Source: Pedobacter caeni (GTDB lineage Bacteria; Bacteroidota; Bacteroidia; Sphingobacteriales; Sphingobacteriaceae). From it: a stretch of DNA of 64,000 nt. Position 1 is the stretch's first letter. Each line of letters starts with the position of its first letter. The position numbers and the translations under genes were made by a program. The stretch spans positions 248,001-312,000 of the forward strand of contig NZ_FQUQ01000005.1 in the NCBI RefSeq assembly GCF_900129215.1. The letters are read 5' to 3'. Under the pieces are notes generated by a model. The model was not told the DNA's origin. It ran no database searches and worked only from the letters and a program-made list of their open reading frames with translations. Shown here one piece after another: positions 17,008 to 25,954 of this stretch.

Positions 17008-18006
17008 ATGAAGATTAAATCGAAAATAGAGGGGACGGAAGACTGGTTTTTTATCGAAGAAATTCCTGAGTTGTATGCGCCCAATACACCGCTTTCTGAA
17101 AAGAACATCAACATCAGGATTCCTTCTGTACAAAAGCTGGTCAATTATCAGTTAAGTGCCGGCGGACTTTTCCTGGTGCATTCCACCATGCAGTTTAATG
17201 AGCCGGTGAAAGTGCTTTCGGAAGTGGAAGGGGAAACGATTACTTCTCAGTTTATCTTTTATGGATCAAATGCTGCAGGTGATAAAACGGCCACAAAAAA
17301 TAGCAGGAGGACAGGTAGCAGACATAACATCCGTTATATTCCTTCTCTGAAAGGTAAATATCCGATGCTGCCGGATATAGAATATAAGTACTTTCTACTG
17401 GTACTTTCCAAGTCCTATTATTTTCATTTGATCGATCAGCATTCTTTGCTGCATACTGATTTTGTTAGGGAAATTTTAAAGGGAAAATATACCTCCTTTG
17501 CTGCCAAAGACCTTTCGGTAACCAGCGAAATGAGACGTGTCATCAATGACATTTGCGAATGTAAACGGAGCGGGGAGCTGAAACGTTTGCATACGGAATC
17601 AAAAATACTGGAGCTGTTGATGTTACAGCTGGAGCAGATGCAGTCGGGCGCAGAAGTAGAAAAATACCTGATCAAGCAGGATGACCTGAAGAAGATTGAA
17701 CATGCCAGGGAGCTGCTGGATGAAGGTTACCGCTACCCGCCAACGATCATAGAGCTGTCAAAATTAGTGGCTTTAAATGAGTTTAAACTGAAACGTGGCT
17801 TTAAAGAATACTATGGCACCACGATTTATGGATACGTAACAAGGTTGAGGATGGAGCAGGCTAAAAGCCTCATCCTGGAGGATAAAATGAGCATTGGGCA
17901 GGTGGCTGCGGCAGTAGGTTTCAACCATCAGAGTCATCTCACAGATGCCTTCAAACGGTATTTTGGAATTTTGCCCAGCGAGGTTCATCTCGGGCAGGAC
18001 TCCTGA
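17008..18006 (+). CDS. AraC family transcriptional regulator
   Basis: A DNA-binding regulator of 332 residues. The C-terminal 100 residues form the double helix-turn-helix of AraC proteins. The first HTH is around TIIELSKLVALNEFKLKRGF, and the second around SIGQVAAAVGFNHQSHLTDA followed by FKRYFGILPSEV. The N-terminal 220 residues are a sensor part without recognised domain, of the length seen in PchR-like iron-chelate regulators. Ending the heme island, it is a good candidate activator of the HmuR/HmuY genes. No operator could be identified by eye. Confidence 0.85.
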   Translation: MKIKSKIEGTEDWFFIEEIPELYAPNTPLSEKNINIRIPSVQKLVNYQLSAGGLFLVHSTMQFNEPVKVLSEVEGETITSQFIFYGSNAAGDKTATKNSRRTGSRHNIRYIPSLKGKYPMLPDIEYKYFLLVLSKSYYFHLIDQHSLLHTDFVREILKGKYTSFAAKDLSVTSEMRRVINDICECKRSGELKRLHTESKILELLMLQLEQMQSGAEVEKYLIKQDDLKKIEHARELLDEGYRYPPTIIELSKLVALNEFKLKRGFKEYYGTTIYGYVTRLRMEQAKSLILEDKMSIGQVAAAVGFNHQSHLTDAFKRYFGILPSEVHLGQDS

Positions 18007-18031
18007 TCGGATTTAGTATCGGTAAGTTTAC

Positions 18032-18039
18032 TATATTTG
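18032..18039 (+). promoter_or_regulatory. -7 box of gatB promoter
   Basis: TATATTTG matches the Bacteroidota TAnnTTTG element and lies 43 bases before the gatB ATG. No convincing TTTG -33 element is seen upstream. Confidence 0.55.
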
Positions 18040-18082
18040 TCTATCTAACACGTAGAAATTTAAGTTAATTTATTGCCGATAC

Positions 18083-19546
18083 ATGAGTACGAATACCCTA
18101 GTTTCTTCATCAGAATTTGAATTGGTGTCTGGTTTGGAAATCCACGTACAGCTGAATACACAAACAAAGATCTTCTCTTCAGATAGTGCTTCTTTTGGTG
18201 CTAAAGCCAATGAACACATTTCCGCAGTTTCCCTTGCCTTGCCGGGTGCTTTACCAAAACTCAACAGAGAAGTGGTGGCCAAAGCGGTAAGAATGGGCCT
18301 TGCCCTCAACTGTACGATCAACCAGTTGAATTATTTCGACCGGAAGAACTATTTCTATGCCGATTTGCCTAAAGGATATCAGATCACTCAGGACAACAGA
18401 CCTATTTGTCAGAATGGATTCCTGATGGTCACCTTAGCCAACGGAGAAGAAAAGAGAATTGGGATCAACCGCATTCACCTGGAAGAAGATGCCGGGAAAA
18501 GTATGCATGACCAGGACGATCAGTATTCTTTTGTTGACCTGAACAGGGCAGGGGTTCCATTGATTGAAATCGTTACAGAACCGGATATCCGCTCTGCAGA
18601 AGAAGCTTCGGCTTTATTAACAGAAATGAGGAAGCTGGTGCGCCACCTGAATGTGAGTGATGGCAATATGGAGGAAGGCAGTTTGCGTTGCGATGCAAAC
18701 ATTTCTATCCGAGAAGCCGGAACCACTGAATTTGGCACCCGTTGTGAAGTGAAAAACCTGAACTCTATCCGTAATGTACGCAGGGCGATGGAATTTGAAT
18801 TTAACCGTCAGAAGCAAGTGATTACTGAAGGAGGGAAAATCATTCAAAGCACATTGAACTTTGATGCAGATCAGGGGACTACTTCTCCGATGCGGACCAA
18901 AGAAGAGGCCAATGATTACCGTTATTTCCCGGATCCGGATCTTCCGCCCATACACATTTCAGATGAATGGCTGGCACAGATCAAAGCCGATATGCCGGCA
19001 TTACCGGCTGAGATTTCTAAACGTCTGGTCGCAGAGTTTGGGGTCAATGCCTCCGAAGCAGCGATGCTTTCTGAAGACCAGGAGTTGCTCAGCTACTTTA
19101 ATCTGGCTTTACCGGATGTAAACCATAAGAAAAGCCTGGTCAACTGGCTGACAGGTGCCATCAGGGCTTTGTTGAATGAACAAGGCATCAGCATTGCTGA
19201 TTTTAAACTGGCACCAGCACAACTCGCAGGCCTGATCAACCTGGTAGATGATAAAAAAATCACACAGCAGATCGCATTACAACAACTGCTTCCTGAATTG
19301 ATCAGCAAACCAGATGCAGTACCTGCAACGCTGGCCGCTGAACTGAACCTGCTGATCGCCGACAACGGGGATGAACTGGCAGGTTTTGTGGATGAGGTAT
19401 TGTCGAAATACCAGCCTCAGGTGGAAGCCTATAAAAAAGGTAAAAAGGGAGTATTGGGGCTTTTTGTTGGGGAAGTGATGAAACTTGCCAAAGGAAAAGC
19501 AGATGCTCAGAAAATAAATGAATTGTTACAGGATAAATTAAAGTAA
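18083..19546 (+). CDS. gatB: Asp-tRNA(Asn)/Glu-tRNA(Gln) amidotransferase subunit B
   Basis: Subunit B of the GatCAB transamidase, which recognises misacylated Glu-tRNA(Gln) or Asp-tRNA(Asn), phosphorylates the acid and amidates it. The 487 residues open with FELVSGLEIHVQLNTQTKIF and include the signature EEGSLRCDANISIREAG and DYRYFPDPDLPP. The C-terminal tail (about 340-487) is the helical YqeY-like tRNA-binding region ending in GEVMKLAKGKAD. gatA and gatC are not in the window. It is followed four bases later by a thioredoxin-family gene. Confidence 0.96.
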   Translation: MSTNTLVSSSEFELVSGLEIHVQLNTQTKIFSSDSASFGAKANEHISAVSLALPGALPKLNREVVAKAVRMGLALNCTINQLNYFDRKNYFYADLPKGYQITQDNRPICQNGFLMVTLANGEEKRIGINRIHLEEDAGKSMHDQDDQYSFVDLNRAGVPLIEIVTEPDIRSAEEASALLTEMRKLVRHLNVSDGNMEEGSLRCDANISIREAGTTEFGTRCEVKNLNSIRNVRRAMEFEFNRQKQVITEGGKIIQSTLNFDADQGTTSPMRTKEEANDYRYFPDPDLPPIHISDEWLAQIKADMPALPAEISKRLVAEFGVNASEAAMLSEDQELLSYFNLALPDVNHKKSLVNWLTGAIRALLNEQGISIADFKLAPAQLAGLINLVDDKKITQQIALQQLLPELISKPDAVPATLAAELNLLIADNGDELAGFVDEVLSKYQPQVEAYKKGKKGVLGLFVGEVMKLAKGKADAQKINELLQDKLK

Positions 19547-19550
19547 ACAG

Positions 19551-20657
19551 ATGAAAAGAGTCGCTTATCTATTATTGGTATGTGTAGCATTTGCTGCATG
19601 TAAAGACAAGAGTAAATTTATGATCAGTGGGGAATTTAAAAATGCCACTCCAAAAAGTAAAGTCTATTTATTCGGTTTACAAAAAGACAATGTCCTGCCT
19701 CTGGATTCTACTGTGTTCTCTGAAAAAGGAGAGTTTAAATTTTCGCACAGCACGCCTGGTGTAGATTTTTTCAGGATCTCTGCCGGAAACAGTGAATACA
19801 TGATCATTGCAAAAAACGGGGACGACATTAAGATCTCTGCGGATTTATCTGACAAGAATTTAGCCTACAAATTATCTGGAGCTGCGGAAGCAGATAAACT
19901 GGAAGAACTGAACGTAACCAAACATCAGTACATGACCAAAATTGCAGCCATTCAGGCTCAGTTTGATGAAACTGTTGCTGCACAACCTCATAACCGGGAC
20001 ATGATCATGGAGCAGATGAGGCCTAAGTATACTGAGGAAATTGAAGGTTTGAATAAAGCGGTATTGAAGTTTGCGCAGGACAATTCCAGTTCATTGGCGG
20101 GTTTCTATGCGATTAACTTACTGAACCCGTCTGAATATGAGAAAGAGATGGTGGACTATTCTGATAAAATCAAAAGCAGTTTCAATGACAATGCTGCGGT
20201 AACGGAGTTTTTGGTGAAGATGGCCAAATTGAAAGCTTTGCAGATCGGACAGCAGGCACCTGATTTTACGATCAATGGCTTAGACGGAAAACCGGTAAAG
20301 CTGACTGATTTTAAGGGTAAATATGTGTTGCTGGACTTCTGGGCTTCCTGGTGTATGCCTTGTCGCCAGGAGAATCCAAACCTGGTAAAAGCTTACAATA
20401 CTTATAAAGATAAGAACTTTACCGTGCTCGGAATCTCTTTAGATAAAGATCCCGGTGCCTGGAAAAATGCCATTGCTGCGGATCATTTAGCCTGGTCGCA
20501 CGTAGGAGAATTGAAAGATTTTGAAGGGCCAACAGTAAGGTTGTACCAGATCGAAGCCATCCCAAGTTCCTTTCTATTAGATCCTAACGGGAAAATCCTT
20601 GCTAAAAACCTGCGTGGCGAAGAGCTGGATGCATTCTTAAATAAAACTTTACGATAA
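19551..20657 (+). CDS. TlpA-like thioredoxin lipoprotein with DUF4369 domain
   Basis: An envelope thiol-disulfide protein (368 residues) with lipobox AFAAC at residue 17. The N-terminal beta domain (about 25-120, FMISGEFKNATPKSKVYLFG) is of the DUF4369 type common in Bacteroidota TlpA proteins. A helical linker leads to the AhpC/TlpA thioredoxin fold (about 230-368) with active site WCMPC at residues 267-271 and cis-Pro segment EAIPSSFLL. It probably keeps periplasmic cysteines reduced, for example for cytochrome maturation. It is four bases downstream of gatB, but the functional link is unclear. Confidence 0.88.
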   Translation: MKRVAYLLLVCVAFAACKDKSKFMISGEFKNATPKSKVYLFGLQKDNVLPLDSTVFSEKGEFKFSHSTPGVDFFRISAGNSEYMIIAKNGDDIKISADLSDKNLAYKLSGAAEADKLEELNVTKHQYMTKIAAIQAQFDETVAAQPHNRDMIMEQMRPKYTEEIEGLNKAVLKFAQDNSSSLAGFYAINLLNPSEYEKEMVDYSDKIKSSFNDNAAVTEFLVKMAKLKALQIGQQAPDFTINGLDGKPVKLTDFKGKYVLLDFWASWCMPCRQENPNLVKAYNTYKDKNFTVLGISLDKDPGAWKNAIAADHLAWSHVGELKDFEGPTVRLYQIEAIPSSFLLDPNGKILAKNLRGEELDAFLNKTLR

Positions 20658-20700
20658 CCCTAAATTCATGTTAATATACAGGAGGTTCTTAACAATTTGT

Positions 20701-20708
20701 TAACTTTG
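20701..20708 (+). promoter_or_regulatory. Possible -7 box before response regulator gene
   Basis: TAACTTTG fits TAnnTTTG and lies 55 bases before the start codon in a 105-base AT-rich gap. No -33 partner is clear. Confidence 0.4.
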
Positions 20709-20762
20709 CGCTAACGCTATATTATAATTGATTACCTATTTTCGTAACAAATAATTAAAGCT

Positions 20763-21452
20763 ATGAGCACCGTAAAACAGAAGATACTAATTGTAGATGA
20801 TGAACCAGATATTTTAGAGTTAATTGAATATAACTTGAAAAAAGAAGGTTATCAGGTTTTTTTGGCCAATAACGGCCAGGAAGGGATTACGGTTGCTAAG
20901 AAAGTTCATCCCGATCTGATCATTCTCGACATCATGATGCCTAAAATGGATGGGATAGAAGCCTGCAGGTTAATGCGCGCCATTCCTGAGTTTAAAAACA
21001 CCTTTATGGTATTTTTAACCGCCAGAAGTGAAGAGTATTCAGAGATTGCCGGTTTTAATGTTGGAGCTGATGATTACATTGCCAAGCCAATTAAACCAAG
21101 AGCATTGGTAAGTAGGATTAATGCCATATTAAGAAGAAATTCCAGCGCTGATGAAGTTTCTGATAATAAAGTAGAAATTGGTGATCTGGTGATCGACAGA
21201 GAAGCATACCTGGTTTTTCAAGGCGGACAGAAAGTGGTTTTAGCCAAGAAAGAATTTGAATTATTGTACTTGCTGGCTTCTAAACCGGGAAAAGTATACA
21301 CCAGGGAATCGATTTTGAAAAACATCTGGGAAGACTCAGTAGTGGTAACCAACCGTACAATTGACGTCCATATCCGTAAACTTCGTGAGAAATTAGGCGA
21401 ACGATATGTGGCAACAGTGAAGGGTGTAGGCTATAAATTCGAACTTTCTTAG
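20763..21452 (+). CDS. OmpR/PhoB-type response regulator
   Basis: A two-component regulator of 229 residues. The receiver domain (1-125) carries acidic residues D12/D13, phospho-acceptor D56 (LIILDIMMP) and the conserved Lys in DDYIAKPIKP. The winged-helix output domain (about 135-229) ends with the recognition helix and wing motif NRTIDVHIRKLREKLG and VATVKGVGYKFE. No histidine kinase is adjacent, so its partner is elsewhere. Bacteroidota usually keep one essential regulator of this kind, but I cannot assign the name. Confidence 0.93.
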   Translation: MSTVKQKILIVDDEPDILELIEYNLKKEGYQVFLANNGQEGITVAKKVHPDLIILDIMMPKMDGIEACRLMRAIPEFKNTFMVFLTARSEEYSEIAGFNVGADDYIAKPIKPRALVSRINAILRRNSSADEVSDNKVEIGDLVIDREAYLVFQGGQKVVLAKKEFELLYLLASKPGKVYTRESILKNIWEDSVVVTNRTIDVHIRKLREKLGERYVATVKGVGYKFELS

Positions 21453-21460
21453 TATTTTTG
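21453..21460 (+). promoter_or_regulatory. -7 box before pseudouridine synthase gene
   Basis: TATTTTTG matches TAnnTTTG exactly and overlaps the TTG that would give the longest ORF. Transcription would start downstream of that TTG, which favours the second TTG at 21482. Confidence 0.5.
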
Positions 21461-21481
21461 TACAGTATTAAATTTACTGTA

Positions 21482-22204
21482 TTGAAATATCCTTCTTTTA
21501 AAGATCTTATCCTATTCGAAAACGATGATTATATCGTTGTAAATAAACCTCCATTTGTCGCCTCGCTGGATGAGCGTGGCGGATCAGGCGAGGTCAATAT
21601 ATTACGTTTGGCAAAGCAGTATTCTGCTGACGCACAGGTATGTCATCGTTTAGACAAAGAAACTTCAGGTGCGATTATTATAGCAAAAACACCTGAAGCT
21701 TATCGCTCTGTAGCGATGCAATTTGAAAAACGTAAAGTGAATAAAGTGTACCACGCTGTGGTAGACGGGCAGTTTACTTTTAACGAGCTTTTTATCGACC
21801 TTCCCATCCTCAATGATGGGAATAAGAGTGTGACCATCGACAGAAAAGAGGGTAAACGCGCAGAAACCATATTTAATTCCATAAAAAATTACCGTCATTA
21901 TACCCTGGTAGAATGTAAGCCGATTACCGGCCGTATGCACCAGATCAGGATTCACCTGGCCACTCAAAGGGCAGCAATTGCCGGAGATGACATGTACCGT
22001 GGAAAACCGGTCTTTCTTTCCAGCATGAAGAAAGGGTACCGTATCGCGAAGGACGACGAAGAGTTGCCGATTATGAAACGTTTTGCCTTACATGCCAGAC
22101 ATCTGGTGTTTAAAGGGCTGGATGGAGCAGATATCGTAATTGAGGCCCCTTATCCAAAAGACTTTGCAACGCTCATCAAACTACTCGATAAATTTGACGC
22201 TTAA
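21482..22204 (+). CDS. RluA family pseudouridine synthase
   Basis: Isomerises uridines to pseudouridine in rRNA or tRNA. About 240 residues without an S4 domain. The catalytic-aspartate motif is CHRLDKETSGAIIIAK, followed by YHAVVDG and the substrate-loop motif ITGRMHQIRIHLA. There is no ATG near the start: translation probably begins at the TTG at 21482 (MKYPSFKDLILFEN), because the TTG at 21458 overlaps a -7 promoter box. The target site cannot be told; RluA, RluC and RluD subtypes were not separated. It is nine bases before the channel gene. Confidence 0.9.
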   Translation: MKYPSFKDLILFENDDYIVVNKPPFVASLDERGGSGEVNILRLAKQYSADAQVCHRLDKETSGAIIIAKTPEAYRSVAMQFEKRKVNKVYHAVVDGQFTFNELFIDLPILNDGNKSVTIDRKEGKRAETIFNSIKNYRHYTLVECKPITGRMHQIRIHLATQRAAIAGDDMYRGKPVFLSSMKKGYRIAKDDEELPIMKRFALHARHLVFKGLDGADIVIEAPYPKDFATLIKLLDKFDA

Positions 22205-22213
22205 GTAAAAGAT

Positions 22214-24007
22214 ATGTATGTACGGCTGGTAAATTATGTAGACGCAATTAACCAATACCGGAGGACGAAAATCTCAAACAGAAACTTTTTGGTGATTGCC
22301 GCATTGATTGTAGGTGTCCTTGCCGGACTTGCCGCTTCCTTGCTGAAAACAATTACGCATCATATTGAAGACTTCCTGCAGACAGGATTTCATTGGGAGT
22401 ACAAGTATTATCTCTTTTTCTTTTTTCCTTTCATAGGGATCTTATTGTCGGTCATGTATGTCCGCAGGTTCATTAGAAAAGGAAAATTTGAAACAGGTCT
22501 AACTCCCTTGTTATACACCATCTCCAGGAAGTCGAGTAAGGTAGAACCCCATAACATTTACTCTCAGATCATTACTGCTGCCATGACCGTAGGTTTTGGG
22601 GGTTCAACGGGTCTGGAAGCACCTATTGTAACGAGTGGCGCAGGGATTGGCTCTGTGGTTGGCCGTTTCCTGGGCTTGTCTTACAGGGAGACGACGATGT
22701 TATTGGCTTGTGGTGCTGCTGCGGGGATCGCTGGCGCATTTAACAGTCCGATTGCAGGGATTGTGTTCGCGATTGAAATTCTGTTGCCTGAGTTCACTAT
22801 TCCGGCCTTTATTCCTTTGTTGCTGGCTTCCGCAACTGCGGCAGTGGTGGCGAGGTTGTTTTATAATGAGCAATTGTTCTTCCTCGTAACTGAAGGATGG
22901 AAAATGGATGCCCTGATCTATTATGTGATCCTGGCTGCTTTAATCGGTTTCTTTTCGATCTATTTCACCAAAGCGAACAGCTTTATAAAGGGCTTCTTTT
23001 ACAAGATCAATCATCCTTATAAAAAGGTAGTATTGGGCGGTTTGATGCTGGGCTTACTGGTGTTTTTATTCCCTACTTTATACGGTGAAGGTTACATTAC
23101 GATTAAGAACCTGTTAGGAGGAAATTACTTTGCGGTAATCAATAACAGCATCTTTTCATCTTACAGTAACTTACCATGGGTAGTGTTATTGTTTACATTG
23201 ATCACGCTATTTGCTAAATCTGCAGCCACACTGATCACTTTAGGTGCCGGTGGAAACGGAGGGATTTTTGCGCCAAGTTTAATCATGGGAGGCCTGATGG
23301 GATTCATGGTGGCTTATACCGTCAATACCCTTGGGATTGCCCACCTGAATGTAGCCAACTTCATTGTTGCCGGAATGGCAGCTTCGCTGAGTGCCATCAT
23401 GCATGCACCTCTTACCGGGATCTTTCTGATCGCGGAAATTACAGGTGGTTATGTGTTAATGGTTCCTTTGATGATCACTTCGGCCATTTCTTACCTGATC
23501 AACCGCAGTGCGAATAAGTACTCTATTTATACCAAACCACTGGCCGAAAAAGGGGAGTTGTCTTCTCATGAGGATAAGGATACTACAGTATTGAACATGA
23601 TGAAGCTGAAATACCTGGTGGAGCGAGATTATCTGGTGCTGAATGAGGATGATGTGATTTCTGAAAGGTTAAATGAGATCCTGCAATCTAAAAGAAATCT
23701 TTTTCCGGTGATCGGAGGGGAGGACCTTTGTTTTAAAGGTTTGATCTATGTAGAGGATGTCTTGAAAAAGGCAATTAACAATACGGATCATCAGGAGATG
23801 ACTGCCCATGACCTCATGGTGGTGGCACCGGATACCCTCAGGATGGACGATCCTATGAAGCTGGTCCTGCAAAAAATGGAAAAGGAAAATGCCTGGTTAT
23901 TGCCTGTTTTAAACGAACAGGACAAGTATATTGGTTTTGTCTCTAAAACGGCCATCTTTAATAAATACCGCGCACTGCTGAGCAGACAAGCGGATTATAT
24001 GGAATAA
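22214..24007 (+). CDS. ClC-type chloride channel/transporter with CBS domains
   Basis: An inner-membrane ClC family protein of 597 residues. The membrane part (about 20-430) contains the gate segment GGSTGLEAPIVTSGAG, equivalent to GREGP and carrying its glutamate. Further along is the anion-filter segment GAGGNGGIFAPSLIMGG (GxFxP type). The cytoplasmic tail (about 460-590) has two CBS repeats (DYLVLNEDDVISERLNEIL; DTLRMDDPMKLVLQKM) that may sense nucleotides. Whether it is a channel or an H+/Cl- exchanger is not decidable here. It ends at a bidirectional terminator shared with the convergent regulator gene. Confidence 0.92.
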   Translation: MYVRLVNYVDAINQYRRTKISNRNFLVIAALIVGVLAGLAASLLKTITHHIEDFLQTGFHWEYKYYLFFFFPFIGILLSVMYVRRFIRKGKFETGLTPLLYTISRKSSKVEPHNIYSQIITAAMTVGFGGSTGLEAPIVTSGAGIGSVVGRFLGLSYRETTMLLACGAAAGIAGAFNSPIAGIVFAIEILLPEFTIPAFIPLLLASATAAVVARLFYNEQLFFLVTEGWKMDALIYYVILAALIGFFSIYFTKANSFIKGFFYKINHPYKKVVLGGLMLGLLVFLFPTLYGEGYITIKNLLGGNYFAVINNSIFSSYSNLPWVVLLFTLITLFAKSAATLITLGAGGNGGIFAPSLIMGGLMGFMVAYTVNTLGIAHLNVANFIVAGMAASLSAIMHAPLTGIFLIAEITGGYVLMVPLMITSAISYLINRSANKYSIYTKPLAEKGELSSHEDKDTTVLNMMKLKYLVERDYLVLNEDDVISERLNEILQSKRNLFPVIGGEDLCFKGLIYVEDVLKKAINNTDHQEMTAHDLMVVAPDTLRMDDPMKLVLQKMEKENAWLLPVLNEQDKYIGFVSKTAIFNKYRALLSRQADYME

Positions 24008-24019
24008 GAATTTTGATGA

Positions 24020-24066
24020 TACAAAAAAGGCCAGCATCTGTATTTGGAAGCTGGCCTTTTTTGTAT
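24020..24066. terminator. Bidirectional terminator
   Basis: GGCCAGC (24029-24035) pairs with GCTGGCC (24050-24056), flanked by an A-run on the left and a T-run on the right, so it can stop the ClC gene on plus and the NtrC-type gene on minus. Confidence 0.85.
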
Positions 24067-24077
24067 TTGTTTTTATA

Positions 24078-25484
24078 CTATTCTGTGGATCTTTTTAATC
24101 CAAACTTTTCAATCTTGCTGTAAAGGTGACTGCGTTGAATGTCGATGTCATCAGCAGTTTTGGAGACGTTCCAGTTGTTCTTTTCCAGCTTGAATTTGAT
24201 AAACTCTTTCTCTGCATAGTCTTTGTAATCCTGGAAATTATTGAAGTTATCATAGTTTGGCGTGGCAGGTTTTACCACTTGTGCAGTTGCAGATGAACTG
24301 TGTGCAGCGCCAATATTTGTTCCTCCTCCGGGATTTGCAAATGCAGCAACATCATGTTCTGTGATAGACTTGTCACTTAAGATGATTAAACGTTCGATCA
24401 TGTTGTGCAGCTCGCGGACGTTACCTGTCCATGGCAGGGCCTGAAGCGCGGACATTCCTGCGTCGCTGATCTTTTTAGCTGGCATGCCATAATCTTTACA
24501 GATCTCTTCCAGAAAGTTTTGTGCAATTTCAGGAATGTCTTCCACACGTTCCGTTAAATGAGGAACGTGGATATTGATCACGTTCAGACGGTGGTACAAA
24601 TCCATACGGAAGTTACCGTCTTCAATTTCTTTTAACAGGTCTTTATTGGTCGCAGCAAGGACCCTTACATTGACTTCCAGTTCTTTTTCACCACCTACAC
24701 GGCTGATTTTATGTTCCTGAAGGGCACGTAATACTTTTGCCTGTGCAGAAAGGCTCATGTCGCCAATCTCATCCAGGAAAAGGGTTCCTCCATTGGCCAG
24801 TTCAAACTTACCGATCCTTTGTTTTACCGCAGAGGTAAAAGATCCTTTTTCATGACCAAATAATTCACTTTCAATTAGTTCTGAAGGGATGGCAGCACAG
24901 TTGACCTCAATTAAAGGACTATCTGCACGGTTTGATTTCTCATGCAGCCATCTTGCCACCAGTTCTTTACCACTTCCATTTGCTCCGGTAATCAATACAC
25001 GGGCATCAGTAGGGGCAACACGCTCAATGGTTTCTTTTATTTTTCCGATACTTTCGGAACTACCTAATATATCTCTTGTTTTGCTGGCTCTTCTTTTAAG
25101 GACTTTGGTTTCTGTAACCAATGTGCCTCTGTCCAGCGCATTTCTTACCGTGATCAGCAACCTGTTTAAATCAGGTGGTTTAGAGATGAAGTCAAAGGCT
25201 CCTTTTTTGCTGGCTTCAATTGCGGTTTCTACAGTTCCATGGCCGGAGATCATGATAAAGGGAAGATCCGGACTGTAAGCAAGTGCCTGTTCCAGCACCT
25301 CCATTCCGTCCATTTTATTCATTTTGATATCACATAATACCAGGTCGAATTTCTTTTTCTTAATCAGTTCTAAGCCATCTATACCATTATCAATATCTTC
25401 AACATCATAGTTCTCATACTCTAAGATTTCACGTAAAGTGCTTCTTATTGCTCGTTCATCATCAATTATTAACAATTTTGCCAT
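24078..25484 (-). CDS. NtrC-family response regulator with altered GAFTGA loop
   Basis: A three-domain regulator of 468 residues. The receiver domain (1-120) has phospho-acceptor D52. The AAA+ domain (about 140-375) has Walker A GANGSGKE and Walker B TLFLDEIGDMS. A Fis-type HTH lies at the C-terminus (NWNVSKTADDIDIQRSHLYSKI). The loop that contacts sigma-54 reads GSFTSA instead of the consensus GAFTGA; the regulator at 31540 in this window keeps the consensus. A linker rich in Ser, Ala and Thr separates AAA+ and HTH. No kinase is adjacent. Its targets are unknown. Confidence 0.92.
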   Translation of the reverse strand: MAKLLIIDDERAIRSTLREILEYENYDVEDIDNGIDGLELIKKKKFDLVLCDIKMNKMDGMEVLEQALAYSPDLPFIMISGHGTVETAIEASKKGAFDFISKPPDLNRLLITVRNALDRGTLVTETKVLKRRASKTRDILGSSESIGKIKETIERVAPTDARVLITGANGSGKELVARWLHEKSNRADSPLIEVNCAAIPSELIESELFGHEKGSFTSAVKQRIGKFELANGGTLFLDEIGDMSLSAQAKVLRALQEHKISRVGGEKELEVNVRVLAATNKDLLKEIEDGNFRMDLYHRLNVINIHVPHLTERVEDIPEIAQNFLEEICKDYGMPAKKISDAGMSALQALPWTGNVRELHNMIERLIILSDKSITEHDVAAFANPGGGTNIGAAHSSSATAQVVKPATPNYDNFNNFQDYKDYAEKEFIKFKLEKNNWNVSKTADDIDIQRSHLYSKIEKFGLKRSTE

Positions 25485-25524
25485 AGGTAGTGCTCATCAT
25501 TTTTATTAGATACGAATATATTAC

Positions 25525-25547
25525 TTTTATCACAAGGAGTGATAAAA
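25525..25547. other. Perfect hairpin between rnpB and the NtrC-type gene
   Basis: TTTTATCAC and GTGATAAAA form a 9-bp stem around AAGGA. It lies just beyond the rnpB 3' end on the minus strand, where a U-rich stretch precedes it. It may help end or process the RNase P RNA, though it lacks a following T-run. Confidence 0.45.
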
Positions 25548-25555
25548 TAAAAAAT

Positions 25556-25920
25556 GCAAGCCTGTAAGCCGGGTTCTGTAAACTGATTGCTCAGAATTTC
25601 TACCATTAATCCACTATAAATGTTGCCATTTATCTCTAACGACCTACCCGCTAACATCGGACGAGCAGCCCTACATGCGTTAGCCTATTTGGTCTTTCAA
25701 CTCCCGGGGTTTACCAGCAATCCGGTTGCCCGGAATACTCGTGAGCTCTTACCTCACGTTTTCAACCTTACCTGTGCTTTACAGCCATCGGCGGTATGTT
25801 TTCTGCGGCACTTTCCATAACTCAGGTTTTCAATCCTAAGCCTCTTCCCGTTAGGAAGCGGGATGCTCTGTGTTGCCCGGACTTTCCTCTCCGATAAATC
25901 GCAGCGATAGAACGGCTTGC
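25556..25920 (-). ncRNA. rnpB: RNase P RNA (bacterial type A)
   Basis: The catalytic RNA that trims tRNA 5' leaders. Read on minus, the 365-nt RNA opens with GCAAGCCGTTC and contains the universal GAGGAAAGTCCGGGC block (P4 5' strand). It ends with ACAGAACCCGGCTTACAGG followed by CTTGC, whose last bases pair with the first (P1). The internal ACGTGAGG/CTCACG and GGGCTGCTCG segments also fit the class. A TATCTTTG -7 box sits just upstream. The RNA is longer than 350 nt, as expected of type A. Confidence 0.95.
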
Positions 25921-25932
25921 ATTTTTGTGTTG

Positions 25933-25940
25933 CAAAGATA
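25933..25940 (-). promoter_or_regulatory. -7 box of rnpB promoter
   Basis: On minus the sequence is TATCTTTG, an exact TAnnTTTG match, 13 bases before the first base of the RNase P RNA. This spacing fits a transcription start at or very near its 5' end. Confidence 0.65.
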
Positions 25941-25954
25941 TAAAAAAACGGCGC

